Numbered from the stretch's first letter, positions 1 through 7,520 are shown. The stretch is 10,109 nucleotides of DNA from Thiomargarita sp. (GCA_020721025.1 DYNO01000123.1:1-10109); one strand, 5' to 3'. Program-made: numbers and translations. The notes: generated by a model from the sequence alone, not told the origin.

Positions 1-1049
1 ATACTGATTTACTTGCCGAATATCAACAGTGCTACAAAATCACTGACATCATGCCTATCAATTCCGTTGGCATTGTGACCGGTCAAGACAAAGAAACCAT
101 TGCTTTTGATCAAAAAACCGCAAAACAATTGGCACAGAAACATTCTTTAGCTGAAAATGTCGTTAAACCTATTTTATACCGCCCGTTTGACAAAAATTAC
201 ATCGTTTATGATGATAGTGTGGTGACTCGCTCTCGCAAGGAAGTCATGCAGCATCTGTGGTTAGGTGAGAATCTAGGACTCATTACCGTTCGCAGAATGC
301 TACGTGATCGACCATGTAATTATTTTATGGTGACAGATCAAATAATTATCAATGGTGTTATCCGTTCAGATAATCAAAGCATTGATTCGCTGTTTCCTCT
401 TTATCTTTACCCTTCAAAGAGCGACGAGTTCATCAACGGCAATGGTAACGGGAATGGACGCAAGAAAGCGATTGAACGTAAACCAAATTTTTCCGATGAA
501 TTTATCACTGAGCTTGAAACTCGCTTGAATTTAAGTTTCATCTCGGAAGGCAGGGGCGATTTCGAGAAAACAATCAGTGCATTAGATGTGTTTCACTATA
601 TTTACGCGGTGTTTCACAGTCCCACGTATCGAACCCGCTATGCTGAATTTTTGAAAATGGATTTTCCACGCCTGCCACTGACGCAAAACAGCCTGTTATT
701 TAAACAACTCAGTGAGTTAGGTGAACAACTGGTCAGTATTCATTTAATGAATGCTCATCTCGAAAGCGATTGCTGTTTTCCAATCAAGAGCAGCAATGTC
801 GTTGAAAAGATTGAATATAAAAATAATCGAGTGTACATCAACAAAACGCAGTATTTTGATAACGTCGAATTGAATGTTTGGGAATTCCACATCGGCGGCT
901 ATCAAGTCTGTCAAAAGTGGTTGAAGGATAGAAAAGGTAGGATGCTCGACTACGATGATTGTAAACACTATTTGTACATTTTAGCTGCATTAAAGCAAAC
1001 TCAAATGTTGATGCAACAAGTTGAAGATATTTTAATTTTTCCCGTTTAA
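1..1049 (+). CDS. Type ISP-like restriction-modification enzyme, C-terminal part (5' end outside window)
   Basis: The reading frame is open from base 3 to the TAA ending at 1049, so the protein enters from the left; the ATG at 51 is internal. About 348 residues are visible. Counting from that Met, recognisable blocks are PINSVGIVT (2-10), the segment with YRPFDKNYIVYDD (43-55) followed by TRSRKEVMQHL, DVFHYIYAVFHSPTYRTRYAEF (179-200) split around a conserved-looking core, and near the end WEFHIGGYQVCQKWLKDRKGR. I recognise these as conserved blocks of the C-terminal, DNA-recognition side of large single-chain restriction-modification proteins (nuclease, helicase, N6-adenine methylase, target recognition). 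The nuclease, helicase and methylase motifs would lie upstream and cannot be seen, so activity is inferred. Residues 129-136 are a low-complexity NGNGNGNG run. The gene converges on cheW. Confidence 0.8.
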   Translation, partial: TDLLAEYQQCYKITDIMPINSVGIVTGQDKETIAFDQKTAKQLAQKHSLAENVVKPILYRPFDKNYIVYDDSVVTRSRKEVMQHLWLGENLGLITVRRMLRDRPCNYFMVTDQIIINGVIRSDNQSIDSLFPLYLYPSKSDEFINGNGNGNGRKKAIERKPNFSDEFITELETRLNLSFISEGRGDFEKTISALDVFHYIYAVFHSPTYRTRYAEFLKMDFPRLPLTQNSLLFKQLSELGEQLVSIHLMNAHLESDCCFPIKSSNVVEKIEYKNNRVYINKTQYFDNVELNVWEFHIGGYQVCQKWLKDRKGRMLDYDDCKHYLYILAALKQTQMLMQQVEDILIFPV

Positions 1050-1069
1050 GTCTAAAATCACCTTGATTC

Positions 1070-1103
1070 GGATTCACAGAATAAATTCGCATCCTGTGAA
1101 TCC
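1070..1103. repeat. 10-bp perfect inverted repeat between convergent genes
   Basis: GGATTCACAG (1070-1079) and CTGTGAATCC (1094-1103) are exact reverse complements separated by 14 nt. The hairpin lies between the stop of the restriction-modification gene (1049) and the stop of cheW (1133). It could end transcription from both sides, but no T-run follows the stem on either strand, so it is not a classical intrinsic terminator. The 11-mer ATTCACAGAAT (1072-1082) recurs exactly at 5939-5949, which suggests a dispersed repeat family. Confidence 0.6.
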
Positions 1104-1132
1104 TGACAGTGAAAACAACGAGTTGATAAAAT

Positions 1133-1672
1133 TTAATTCATCATCGCCGCGGGCATTCGCTCCGTCAAATGTTGTTCAACAATGGCTAATTCACCAGAGT
1201 TTAACAAGCGATCAATGTCCAAAATAATCACCATTTTTTCGTTGACCGTCGCTAATCCACGAATGAATTTCATGCTAATCACACTACCGAAATCTGGGGG
1301 AGGTTTGATTTCATTTTCAGCAACATCATAGACATCCGACACGGCATCGACCACAATTCCCATAATCCGTTCGCGCGAGCCTGACACGACCTTGACCACC
1401 ACGACGACGGTCGTTTGCCCATAATCCAAGCGGTCAAGACTAAAACGCAGGCGCAAATCAATAATGGGGACAATGGTGCCGCGCAAATTAATCACCCCGC
1501 GAATATAATCCGGCGTGTTAGGAATCGGAGTCACCTTACTCCAACCTTTAATTTCTTGCACTCGCAAAATGTCCACTGCATATTCTTCCGTCGCTAAAAC
1601 GAAAGTAAGATACTTATTTGTCATGCTATTATGTTCAATTCCGTTCATCTCATTTCTCGCTTGAGTTGCCAT
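1133..1672 (-). CDS. cheW: Chemotaxis coupling protein CheW
   Basis: A 179-residue protein consisting of one CheW domain (about residues 18-165). CheW is a cytoplasmic adaptor that links chemoreceptors to the kinase CheA. Visible family features are the opening YLTFVLATEEYAVDILRVQEI, split here as YLTFVLATEE then YAVDILRVQEI; the PIPNTPDYIRGVINLRGTIVP stretch with the conserved NLRG (62-65), whose Arg64 corresponds to the receptor/kinase-contact arginine of CheW; and MGIVVDAVSDV (104-114). The chosen ATG is preceded by AGGGA at short spacing; Met9 and Met17 are alternative starts, because the domain begins only at about residue 20. It is the last gene of cheY-cheA-cheW, 25 bp after cheA. It has no extra domains and is of normal length. 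Confidence 0.95.
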   Translation of the reverse strand: MATQARNEMNGIEHNSMTNKYLTFVLATEEYAVDILRVQEIKGWSKVTPIPNTPDYIRGVINLRGTIVPIIDLRLRFSLDRLDYGQTTVVVVVKVVSGSRERIMGIVVDAVSDVYDVAENEIKPPPDFGSVISMKFIRGLATVNEKMVIILDIDRLLNSGELAIVEQHLTERMPAAMMN

Positions 1673-1697
1673 CGTTCCCTAATTCTTTGATTATCAG

Positions 1698-4019
1698 CTA
1701 TATTGTCATCGTTGCAACATGGGATGAGGATATTATCGAATGGTGACGGGTCAAGTAATTGGTGCGATGGTGGAATAGTTGAATAATCCCGGCGACATCC
1801 AAAATTAACGCGACATTGCCATCTCCGAGAATGGTGGCACCTGAAACGCCTTGTATTTGTTTGTAATTACTTTCCAAACTTTTAATCACGATTTGTTGTT
1901 GCGATAACAATTCATCCACAAACAACCCGATTTTCTGTCCATCGCCTTCGACAATCACCAATAACCCTTCTTCTAACTTCGTCGTGGTGGCAGGAATATC
2001 AAATAATTCATAGAGCCGCAAAATTGGAATATATTCATCCCGCAATTTATACACTTCCGCCCTGCCCGCCAACGCATTGACATATTTAGGATTCACGCGC
2101 AGCGATTCGATAATTGACAACAACGATAGAATATAAATATCATGTCCAATACGCACCAATTGTCCATCCAAAATCGCCAAGGTCAACGGCAACCGAATGT
2201 TAAATGTGCTGCCCTTACCGCGCTTTGATTTCACGTCAATGGTGCCGCCCAAGGCGCGAATGTTGCGTCGCACCACGTCCATGCCCACGCCCCGCCCAGA
2301 CAAATCACTCACTTGCGTCGCAGTCGAAAGTCCGGGATGAAAAATCAATTCATATAATTGTTCTTCGGTCAGATTTTCTTCGCTATGAATCAAGCCTAAA
2401 TTGCGCGCTTTCTGTAATACTTTATCCGTGTCAATGCCTGCACCATCATCACTGATTTGAATAATAATACTGCCACTTTGATGAAACGCGTGCAATTTCA
2501 ACATTCCTACTTCAGGCTTACCGGCGGCAAGACGTTGTGCCGGCATTTCTATTCCGTGATCTAGGGCATTGCGCACCAAGTGCACCAGTGGATCACTCAT
2601 TTTTTCCAAAACAGTTTTGTCTAATTCTGTGTGTTCTCCCGACAGTTTTAATTCAACTTTTTTGCCCAGTTGACTGCTCAAATCATGCACCAGCCGCGGG
2701 AAACGATTAAATGAAAATCCTATCGGTAACATTCGGATACGCATCACACTTTCTTGCAATTCTCGCGTATTTCGTTCTAATTGTGCCAAGCCATCTCGCA
2801 ATTGAATAATACGTGCAGCATCAAAACTTTGTCCCACTTGATCCAACATCGACTGCGTGATAACCAATTCACCCACCATATTGATCAATGCGTCGATTTT
2901 GTCGATCCCAACACGAATTGAACTGGTTTCACTGTTATGTTGTTGCCCGGTATTTGATAAATTATTTTTTTCACTACTGCTTTCTTTTATTTGAACTTTA
3001 GCGGGCGAAGTTGCCAAAACTGACGCATTTTCTTCCTGAATAGTGACAACAGGCGAACTTTCTATTTTGAGCGAATCTTGGGGCGGTGTTGGAATTTGCT
3101 CATGCACCGTAGCTGCGACAACTTGCGGCGGTTCCGAGGCGACTAGGGGTGGAATTTCCACAGTGGCTATGGTCGGGCGACCGTCTGGTTCGGGCGGAGT
3201 CGATTCGGTCACACCTCCCGAAAGTTCCGACGCGGGCGGACGATCTGAAACGGGAACAGATTCCGAAGTCAGGGTAATTTTTAAATCACAATCGCCTTCG
3301 ACCCATTCAAAAATTTCTTGAATTTCATTAAGTTCTGCCGAACTGCACAGGTTCAATTCCCACGCGAGATAACAATTTTCTGCCACTAATTCTTTGAAAT
3401 CCGGCAGGTTTCGAGTATCGACAGTGACGGTTAATTCGCCTAAATTACTCAATTCACGAAATAAATTCAGCGGATCGTTGCCCGTTTTCAGCAGGGAAGG
3501 ATAGGGCTTGAAGTGAATATTCCAAATTTTTTGCGAATTGGTCACCACAGGCAAGGAAGGCGGAGGAGGTGGTTCAGCAGGCGTTGCCGCGACAGGGGAT
3601 ACTTCTGGGGATGTAGTTTTAATCTCTTGATTTTTCTTGAGAACAGCTTCGAGTTGATGTTGACATGCTTCAACTTCTTTGATAATCAAGGTTTTCTCAC
3701 CTTGCAAACTGCCCAGCATCATGCGCAATACATCGACAGAATTGAGCAATAGATCAATTAGATGCTGCGTGACGACGTGTTGCCCGTTGCGCATTTCGTC
3801 TAATAAGGTTTCTGCGACATGGGCGAAAGTCACCACACGATCAAATTTGAAAATCCCCGCGCCTCCCTTGATGGAGTGAACCACACGAAAAATACTGTTG
3901 GTGATTTCCTTGTCCATCGTCCCAACTTCCAAATCTAATAAAATAGATTCCATATTGTCGAGACCTTCATAACTCTCTTCATAAAAGAGTTGTTGGACTT
4001 CTGTCATATCTATCGCCAT
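1698..4019 (-). CDS. cheA: Chemotaxis histidine kinase CheA
   Basis: This 773-residue protein autophosphorylates on a histidine and passes the phosphate to CheY-type regulators, bound to receptor arrays through CheW. Domains in order: a P1 phosphotransfer domain with His48 in HSIKGGAG (1-130); a Pro-rich linker (140-158); a folded region at about 165-252 starting IWNIHFKPYPSLL, in the place of P2 and presumably regulator-binding; a long Pro/Ser/Glu-rich linker (253-365); a P3 dimerisation helix pair (366-430); a P4 ATPase with N-box HLVRNALDHGIE (480-491, Asn484), DDGAGID (524-530) and GRGVGMD (575-581); and a CheW-like P5 (617-750). All catalytic boxes are intact. There is no C-terminal receiver domain. 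The C-terminus after about 750 is a short His/Ser-rich tail. It lies 30 bp after cheY; GTGAG upstream of the ATG is a plausible ribosome binding site. Confidence 0.95.
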   Translation of the reverse strand: MAIDMTEVQQLFYEESYEGLDNMESILLDLEVGTMDKEITNSIFRVVHSIKGGAGIFKFDRVVTFAHVAETLLDEMRNGQHVVTQHLIDLLLNSVDVLRMMLGSLQGEKTLIIKEVEACQHQLEAVLKKNQEIKTTSPEVSPVAATPAEPPPPPSLPVVTNSQKIWNIHFKPYPSLLKTGNDPLNLFRELSNLGELTVTVDTRNLPDFKELVAENCYLAWELNLCSSAELNEIQEIFEWVEGDCDLKITLTSESVPVSDRPPASELSGGVTESTPPEPDGRPTIATVEIPPLVASEPPQVVAATVHEQIPTPPQDSLKIESSPVVTIQEENASVLATSPAKVQIKESSSEKNNLSNTGQQHNSETSSIRVGIDKIDALINMVGELVITQSMLDQVGQSFDAARIIQLRDGLAQLERNTRELQESVMRIRMLPIGFSFNRFPRLVHDLSSQLGKKVELKLSGEHTELDKTVLEKMSDPLVHLVRNALDHGIEMPAQRLAAGKPEVGMLKLHAFHQSGSIIIQISDDGAGIDTDKVLQKARNLGLIHSEENLTEEQLYELIFHPGLSTATQVSDLSGRGVGMDVVRRNIRALGGTIDVKSKRGKGSTFNIRLPLTLAILDGQLVRIGHDIYILSLLSIIESLRVNPKYVNALAGRAEVYKLRDEYIPILRLYELFDIPATTTKLEEGLLVIVEGDGQKIGLFVDELLSQQQIVIKSLESNYKQIQGVSGATILGDGNVALILDVAGIIQLFHHRTNYLTRHHSIISSSHVATMTI

Positions 4020-4049
4020 AATCCATCGCTCACTTTTAGGGTTAGCAAT

Positions 4050-4415
4050 TCAATGCCCCAGCACTTTTCTCACCGCGGCAAGTAATTTATCAGGGTTAAA
4101 AGGTTTTAAAATCCAACCGGTTGCTCCTACGCTTCTTGCCTGTTGTTTTTTTTCAGGATCAGTTTCTGTCGTCAGTAAGAGAATCGGTTTGTATCGGTAG
4201 TTGGGTAAGGCACGGAGTTCACGTACCAATGACAGACCATCCAGCAAGGGCATGTTTACATCAGTAATGACGAGATCGAACTGATGTTGTCTTGCCAATT
4301 CCAACGCCTGCTCACCGTCCCCTGCTTGCATCACTTCATGATTGGCTTCGGCAAGCGTGAAAGAGAGCATTCTACGCATAGAAACGGAATCATCGCTAAT
4401 CAGTATGTATGCCAT
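4050..4415 (-). CDS. cheY: CheY-like single-domain response regulator
   Basis: A 121-residue receiver domain with no output domain, so it acts through protein binding after phosphorylation by CheA. The acidic pocket is Asp8-Asp9, the phosphoacceptor is Asp52 in VITDVNMP, the switch Thr is Thr82 (LLLTTE), and the conserved Lys is Lys104 in KPF. The position equivalent to E. coli CheY Tyr106 is Trp101 (GWILKPF), which is common in CheY-like proteins outside enterics. It is the first gene of cheY-cheA-cheW. I see no strong Shine-Dalgarno before the ATG. Whether its output is a flagellar switch, a pilus motor or another target cannot be read from the sequence; for a gliding or twitching relative, a surface-motility role would be reasonable. 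Confidence 0.93.
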   Translation of the reverse strand: MAYILISDDSVSMRRMLSFTLAEANHEVMQAGDGEQALELARQHQFDLVITDVNMPLLDGLSLVRELRALPNYRYKPILLLTTETDPEKKQQARSVGATGWILKPFNPDKLLAAVRKVLGH

Positions 4416-4463
4416 GTTGATGCCACGTAATTACTTAAGGAAACAACCACCTCGCATTTTTGT

Positions 4464-4501
4464 CACTTGTTCGCTCTTAAATCCTAGATTAAGCACAAGT
4501 G
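4464..4501. promoter_or_regulatory. Interrupted inverted repeat in the che operon leader
   Basis: CACTTGT (4464-4470) pairs with ACAAGTG (4495-4501). Inside it, CTTAA (4476-4480) pairs with TTAAG (4489-4493), giving a bulged hairpin. It sits in the 118-bp gap after the phosphorylase stop (4534) and before the cheY ATG (4415). No T-run follows on the minus strand, so it is not a standard terminator; it could be an operator or a transcript structure. I see no convincing sigma70 hexamer pair in this gap, so read-through from the hpt operon into cheY remains possible. Confidence 0.3.
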
Positions 4502-4533
4502 GTAGTTGGACATGATTGTAGCAGAATTTGGTC

Positions 4534-5289
4534 TTACTTTGTGATGGTCGTGTCTAATTCTAACCACTTGGTGAGTAACGACCGCACGTTTTGCATCCCG
4601 GTAACTAAATTGCGTTCAATCTCTGCCATCGTCAATTCAATCGGACATCGCCCCGCAGCTTCATTGGCAACCACCGCACAGGCAGCATAACATAGCCCCA
4701 ATTCTCGCGCCAACGCAGCTTCAGGCATCGCGGTCATCCCGACAATATCGCACCCATCTCGTGCCATCCGATTGATTTCCGCAATAGTTTCTAAACGAGG
4801 ACCTTGGGTTACGCCATACACGCCATGATTGTAGGTCTGACACTCGACTTGGCGCGCCGCGTGAATCAATTGTTGCCGTAAATCTTCGCAATAAGGATGA
4901 GTAAAATCAATGTGGGTAACTTCGGTTAAATTGTCAGAAAAAAAGCTCGATTCCCGTCCCCAAGTATAATCAATCAGTTGATCTGGAATCACCAAATCAC
5001 CCGGACGCATGGTTTCCAAAATACTGCCCACCGCTGCCACTGCGACGATATGGGTTACGCCTAACTCCTTCAATCCCCAAATGTTAGCACGATAATTGAT
5101 TTTATGGGGGGGCAAGGTGTGATTACTGCCATGACGGGCGAGAAAAATCACCGATTTGCCATCATATAAACCAAATACCGCTGCTGCCGAAGGTTCGCCA
5201 AAAGGTGTTTGGATGGTTTGTTGATGAGAAATTTCTAAGCCGGGCAACGCGGTTAATCCCGTTCCTCCAATGATTGCCACTCCTGTCAT
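4534..5289 (-). CDS. S-methyl-5'-thioinosine phosphorylase (MTAP/PNP family)
   Basis: A 251-residue family 2 purine nucleoside phosphorylase that cleaves a methylthio-nucleoside with phosphate to give the base and 5-methylthioribose-1-phosphate. Motifs: phosphate-binding GGTGL (8-12) and RHG (52-54), TQGPRLET (161-168), and GMTAMPEAALARELGLCYA (184-202) with the ribose-contacting Met185. The base-recognition segment is VVANEAAG (206-213). Human MTAP has two Asp residues at the positions of Asn209 and Ala211 here, whereas the Pseudomonas methylthioinosine enzyme, as I recall, has Asn and Ala, so a 6-oxopurine substrate is favoured over methylthioadenosine. The frame continues upstream of 5289, but those codons lie inside hpt. 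The ATG at 5289 overlaps the hpt TGA as ATGA, indicating translational coupling. Plain MTAP activity remains the alternative. Confidence 0.85.
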   Translation of the reverse strand: MTGVAIIGGTGLTALPGLEISHQQTIQTPFGEPSAAAVFGLYDGKSVIFLARHGSNHTLPPHKINYRANIWGLKELGVTHIVAVAAVGSILETMRPGDLVIPDQLIDYTWGRESSFFSDNLTEVTHIDFTHPYCEDLRQQLIHAARQVECQTYNHGVYGVTQGPRLETIAEINRMARDGCDIVGMTAMPEAALARELGLCYAACAVVANEAAGRCPIELTMAEIERNLVTGMQNVRSLLTKWLELDTTITK

Positions 5290-5846
5290 AAGCCATTCAC
5301 CGCATAAATACCGGCAACATGACGCAATTGTCCTTGATAATCCATTCCATAGCCAAAAACGTAGCGATTGGGCACTTGTAGCGCACAAAAATCCGCTTGT
5401 TGTAAGCCTGGACGACTGGGTAATTGTTTTTCCACCAGAACAGCAGTTAGCACTTCACGCGCTTTCGCTTGATGACAGTATTCAACAATCGCTTTTAGCG
5501 TCAATCCCTCGTCTAAAATATCGTCAATAATCAACACACTCCGGTCTTTGAGTGATACACTGGGTTGTTTAATCCAATGCAATTCCCCGCCCTGAGTTGC
5601 CCCACGATAACGCGTTGCATGAATATAATCCATTTCCAGCGGCATGTTTAAACGGGGCAGCAATTGCCCAGCCGTGACCAATCCCCCCAGCATCACGCCT
5701 AGGCATACCGGGTATTTGGTATGCAAACGTTGGTGGATATCCACTGCCATGTCGTCCAATGCAAGCTGAATTTCTCGCTCACTGTGCAGTAAATCGGCTT
5801 TATTTAAAATATTTTGAATGGTGACACTATCAGTTATTGTGGTCAT
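5286..5846 (-). CDS. hpt: Hypoxanthine-guanine phosphoribosyltransferase
   Basis: A 186-residue type I phosphoribosyltransferase. It transfers ribose-5-phosphate from PRPP to hypoxanthine or guanine, giving IMP or GMP in the cytoplasm. The PRPP-binding signature is VLIIDDILDEGLT (104-116), with the paired acidic residues and the Asp expected of the family. The early VMLGGLVTAG (51-60) supplies the pyrophosphate-binding loop, and the C-terminal YVFGYGMDY (162-170) is the base-stacking region. The length is normal. It is first in a two-gene operon with the downstream phosphorylase, whose product hypoxanthine is its substrate. The promoter at 5878-5908 lies just upstream. The ribosome binding site is weak (GGAACGGG before the ATG). 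The specificity (hypoxanthine versus guanine or xanthine) is inferred from family and context. Confidence 0.9.
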   Translation of the reverse strand: MTTITDSVTIQNILNKADLLHSEREIQLALDDMAVDIHQRLHTKYPVCLGVMLGGLVTAGQLLPRLNMPLEMDYIHATRYRGATQGGELHWIKQPSVSLKDRSVLIIDDILDEGLTLKAIVEYCHQAKAREVLTAVLVEKQLPSRPGLQQADFCALQVPNRYVFGYGMDYQGQLRHVAGIYAVNGL

Positions 5847-5877
5847 ACCCGTTCCGAGAAGTAGAAATATTGCGCGT

Positions 5878-5908
5878 ATTATACCTAGAAATGTCAGAAT
5901 TTTGTCAA
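5878..5908 (-). promoter_or_regulatory. Sigma70-type promoter for the hpt operon
   Basis: On the minus strand, a perfect TTGACA -35 box (5908-5903) and a perfect TATAAT -10 box (5883-5878) are separated by 19 bp, slightly longer than the optimal 17. Transcription would start about 25 nt before the hpt ATG at 5846. The -35 box lies inside the CAGAATT-type repeat tract. Confidence 0.65.
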
Positions 5909-5977
5909 ATCAGAATATCTGAAATTGTCTGAATCAGAATTCACAGAATTATAGAATTGTAGAATTGACAGAATGAA
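5895..5977. repeat. 8-bp-periodic degenerate CAGAATT tandem repeat
   Basis: CAGAAT or TAGAAT begins at 5895, 5911, 5935, 5944, 5952, 5960 and 5969, with spacings of 16, 24, 9, 8, 8 and 9, so nearly all fit an 8-bp register. The densest part is 5935-5977, five consecutive units of 8 or 9 bp. It occupies the divergent gap between hpt and the flavin oxidoreductase gene and overlaps the hpt -35 box. The 11-mer ATTCACAGAAT (5939-5949) is shared exactly with 1072-1082. The rest of the gap (5978-6130) shows a TTGACA at 6073-6078 without a good -10 partner, and otherwise nothing I recognise. Confidence 0.65.
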
Positions 5978-6132
5978 TGCCAACAAAACCGTGCGACTTC
6001 CAGCCAGATTCTAAAAATTGCGTATCATTAAGATTCCCACGATTGCCCCACTTCAAGTAAAATGTCTGCCAATTGACATCAAGAAATTTGAGTCAAAATC
6101 CATCAATCTATCGGTTTAAAAAAATTCACAAT

Positions 6133-6136
6133 GAGG
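6133..6136 (+). promoter_or_regulatory. Ribosome binding site that decides the flavin oxidoreductase start
   Basis: GAGG lies 6 nt upstream of the ATG at 6143. The earlier in-frame ATG at 6131 overlaps this site and has only A-rich sequence upstream, and the ATG at 6140 is too close. The protein family also begins a few residues before the FEPF block, which fits a start at 6143. Confidence 0.6.
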
Positions 6137-6142
6137 TTAATG

Positions 6143-7269
6143 ATGGTGAATCCAAAATATCAAGCGTTGTTTGAGCCGTTCACCTTTCCCAATGGTGTTG
6201 CTATTAAGAATCGGTTGATATTAGCTCCCATGACTCATTGTTCTAGTCACTCTGATGGCACGGTGTCCGAACAAGAATTGCGCTATTATCGAAGTCGAGT
6301 GCAGGGGCTGGGCATGGCGATTACTGCGGCTGCGTCCGTCGCGTTGGATGGTAAGGGATTTAACCAACAATTTGGCGTGCATGATGATGCGATGTTGCCG
6401 GGTTTAAAAATTTTGGCAGATACTCTCCATCAACAGGATACTTTAGCCATTTTACAAATTCATCACGGGGGCAGAATGTCGCCTCCGGAATTGGTGCCCG
6501 ACGGTAAAATTTACAGTGCCAGTGCTATTCCCGCGTCGCGTAAAGGGTCTCCCACTCCGCTGGAAATGACGGAAGCACATATTTTACAAACAGTTCAAGC
6601 CTTTGGCGATGCAACTCGCCGGGCAATTCAAGCCGGTTTCGATGGAGTTGAACTGCATGGGGCAAATACTTATTTATTGCAACAATTCTTTTCACCCCAT
6701 TCTAATCGTCGCACAGATCATTGGGGGGTGATGTGCAGCAACGAATGACATTCCCATTGGCGGTGATTGATGCGGTAAAAGCAACAGTCAAAACTCATGC
6801 ATCACGCCCTTTTATCGTCGGATATCGGTTTTCACCAGAGGAAGTTGAAAATCCTGGCATTAGCATTGAGGATTCATTATTGTTTGCAGACGGGTTGGCA
6901 AAGCAAGGTCTCGATTATCTTCATGTTTCAAGCAATCAATTTTGGGGTGGATCGTTGCGGGATGCATCGGATAGAACGTCGCGGGCGGTGCGAATTCAAG
7001 AAGTTGTGGGGCAGCGCATTCCGGTTGTGGGTGTAGGTTCACTGCACACTCCCGATGAGGTTCTCAATGCTTTCAATTCTGGAGTGCCATTATTGGCTTT
7101 AGGGCGGGAATTGGTGGTTGAACCGCAGTGGGTGAGCAAACTGCAAGCCGATGAGATTTCTCAAATTCGTACTACATTGCGCGAGACTGACCAAGAAGCA
7201 TTGGAAATTCCTGACGGGCTCTGGCAGATGATTCTCCACATACCGGGTTGGTTTCCTGTCGTCAAGTAA
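6143..7269 (+). pseudogene. Old Yellow Enzyme-family NADH:flavin oxidoreductase, frameshifted
   Basis: An FMN-dependent TIM-barrel oxidoreductase of the single-domain, roughly 375-residue type, which usually reduces activated double bonds with NAD(P)H. The N-terminal part runs in one frame from LFEPFTFPNG, through LILAPMTHCSS and LQIHHGGRMSP, to the active-site stretch with GVELHGANTYLLQQ and SPHSNRRTDHWG. The frame then breaks at GGGGGG (6723-6728) and ends in a stop at 6746-6748. The rest continues in the next frame from GDVQQRMTFPLAV through GYRFSPEE to VVGVGSLHTPDEV and LLALGRELVVEP, the FMN-phosphate site. One additional G would restore the usual HWGG motif and a single protein. No codon decay is visible on either side, so the break is either recent or a sequencing error. 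There is no C-terminal Fe-S/FAD module. The physiological substrate is unknown. Confidence 0.85.
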
Positions 7270-7290
7270 AATTAAGTGCTCCGTCCTGTA

Positions 7291-7499
7291 TTGAATAGAA
7301 GTTACGCAGTTGAGATATGGCATGGTTGCGACTTGATCCAGATTATGGGTGTGTTCCTAATTCAATAAGACATAGGAGTTACACATTTGAGATGCTAACT
7401 TGTTGATCAAAAATATACAAATTCAAATTTGTGCTCCGAAGACACTAACTGATTGAATTAGGTCTAAGTTGTATTTTGAACTGCGTAACTTCTATTGAA
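7291..7499. mobile_element. MITE-like element bounded by 18-bp inverted repeats
   Basis: AATAGAAGTTACGCAGTT (7294-7311) has its exact reverse complement at 7479-7496, and the flanking TTG/GAA partly extends the match. A second, inner pair is CCTAATTCAAT (7356-7366) against ATTGAATTAGG (7452-7462). GTTACGCAGTTGAGAT (7301-7316) also recurs in direct orientation at 7378-7393 with two changes. The interval has no ORF of useful size. This architecture fits a non-autonomous miniature inverted-repeat element or its remnant, but no target-site duplication is obvious and no transposase is in the window, so the call is inferred from structure. Confidence 0.45.
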
Positions 7500-7520
7500 A
7501 ATAAAAAAGATTTTAAGAAC

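Noticed and set aside
3043..3321. Plus-strand ORF of 92 residues
   Set aside because: It lies antisense to the Pro-rich linker of cheA, has low-complexity composition and no family features; it is a shadow of the biased codons.
4464..4501. Intrinsic terminator of the hpt-phosphorylase operon
   Set aside because: The stem is bulged and AT-rich, and no T-run follows on the minus strand.
5290..5388. N-terminal extension of the phosphorylase frame by 33 residues
   Set aside because: These codons lie inside the end of hpt; the MTGVAIIGGTG start at 5289 fits the family N-terminus and the ATGA overlap.
5935..5977. CRISPR array
   Set aside because: Units are 8-9 bp and contiguous, with no unique spacers of 30 bp or so and no cas genes.
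6721..7269. Separate plus-strand gene with a TTG start
   Set aside because: Its sequence is the direct continuation of the flavin oxidoreductase after the one-base frameshift, and there is no ribosome binding site before the TTG.
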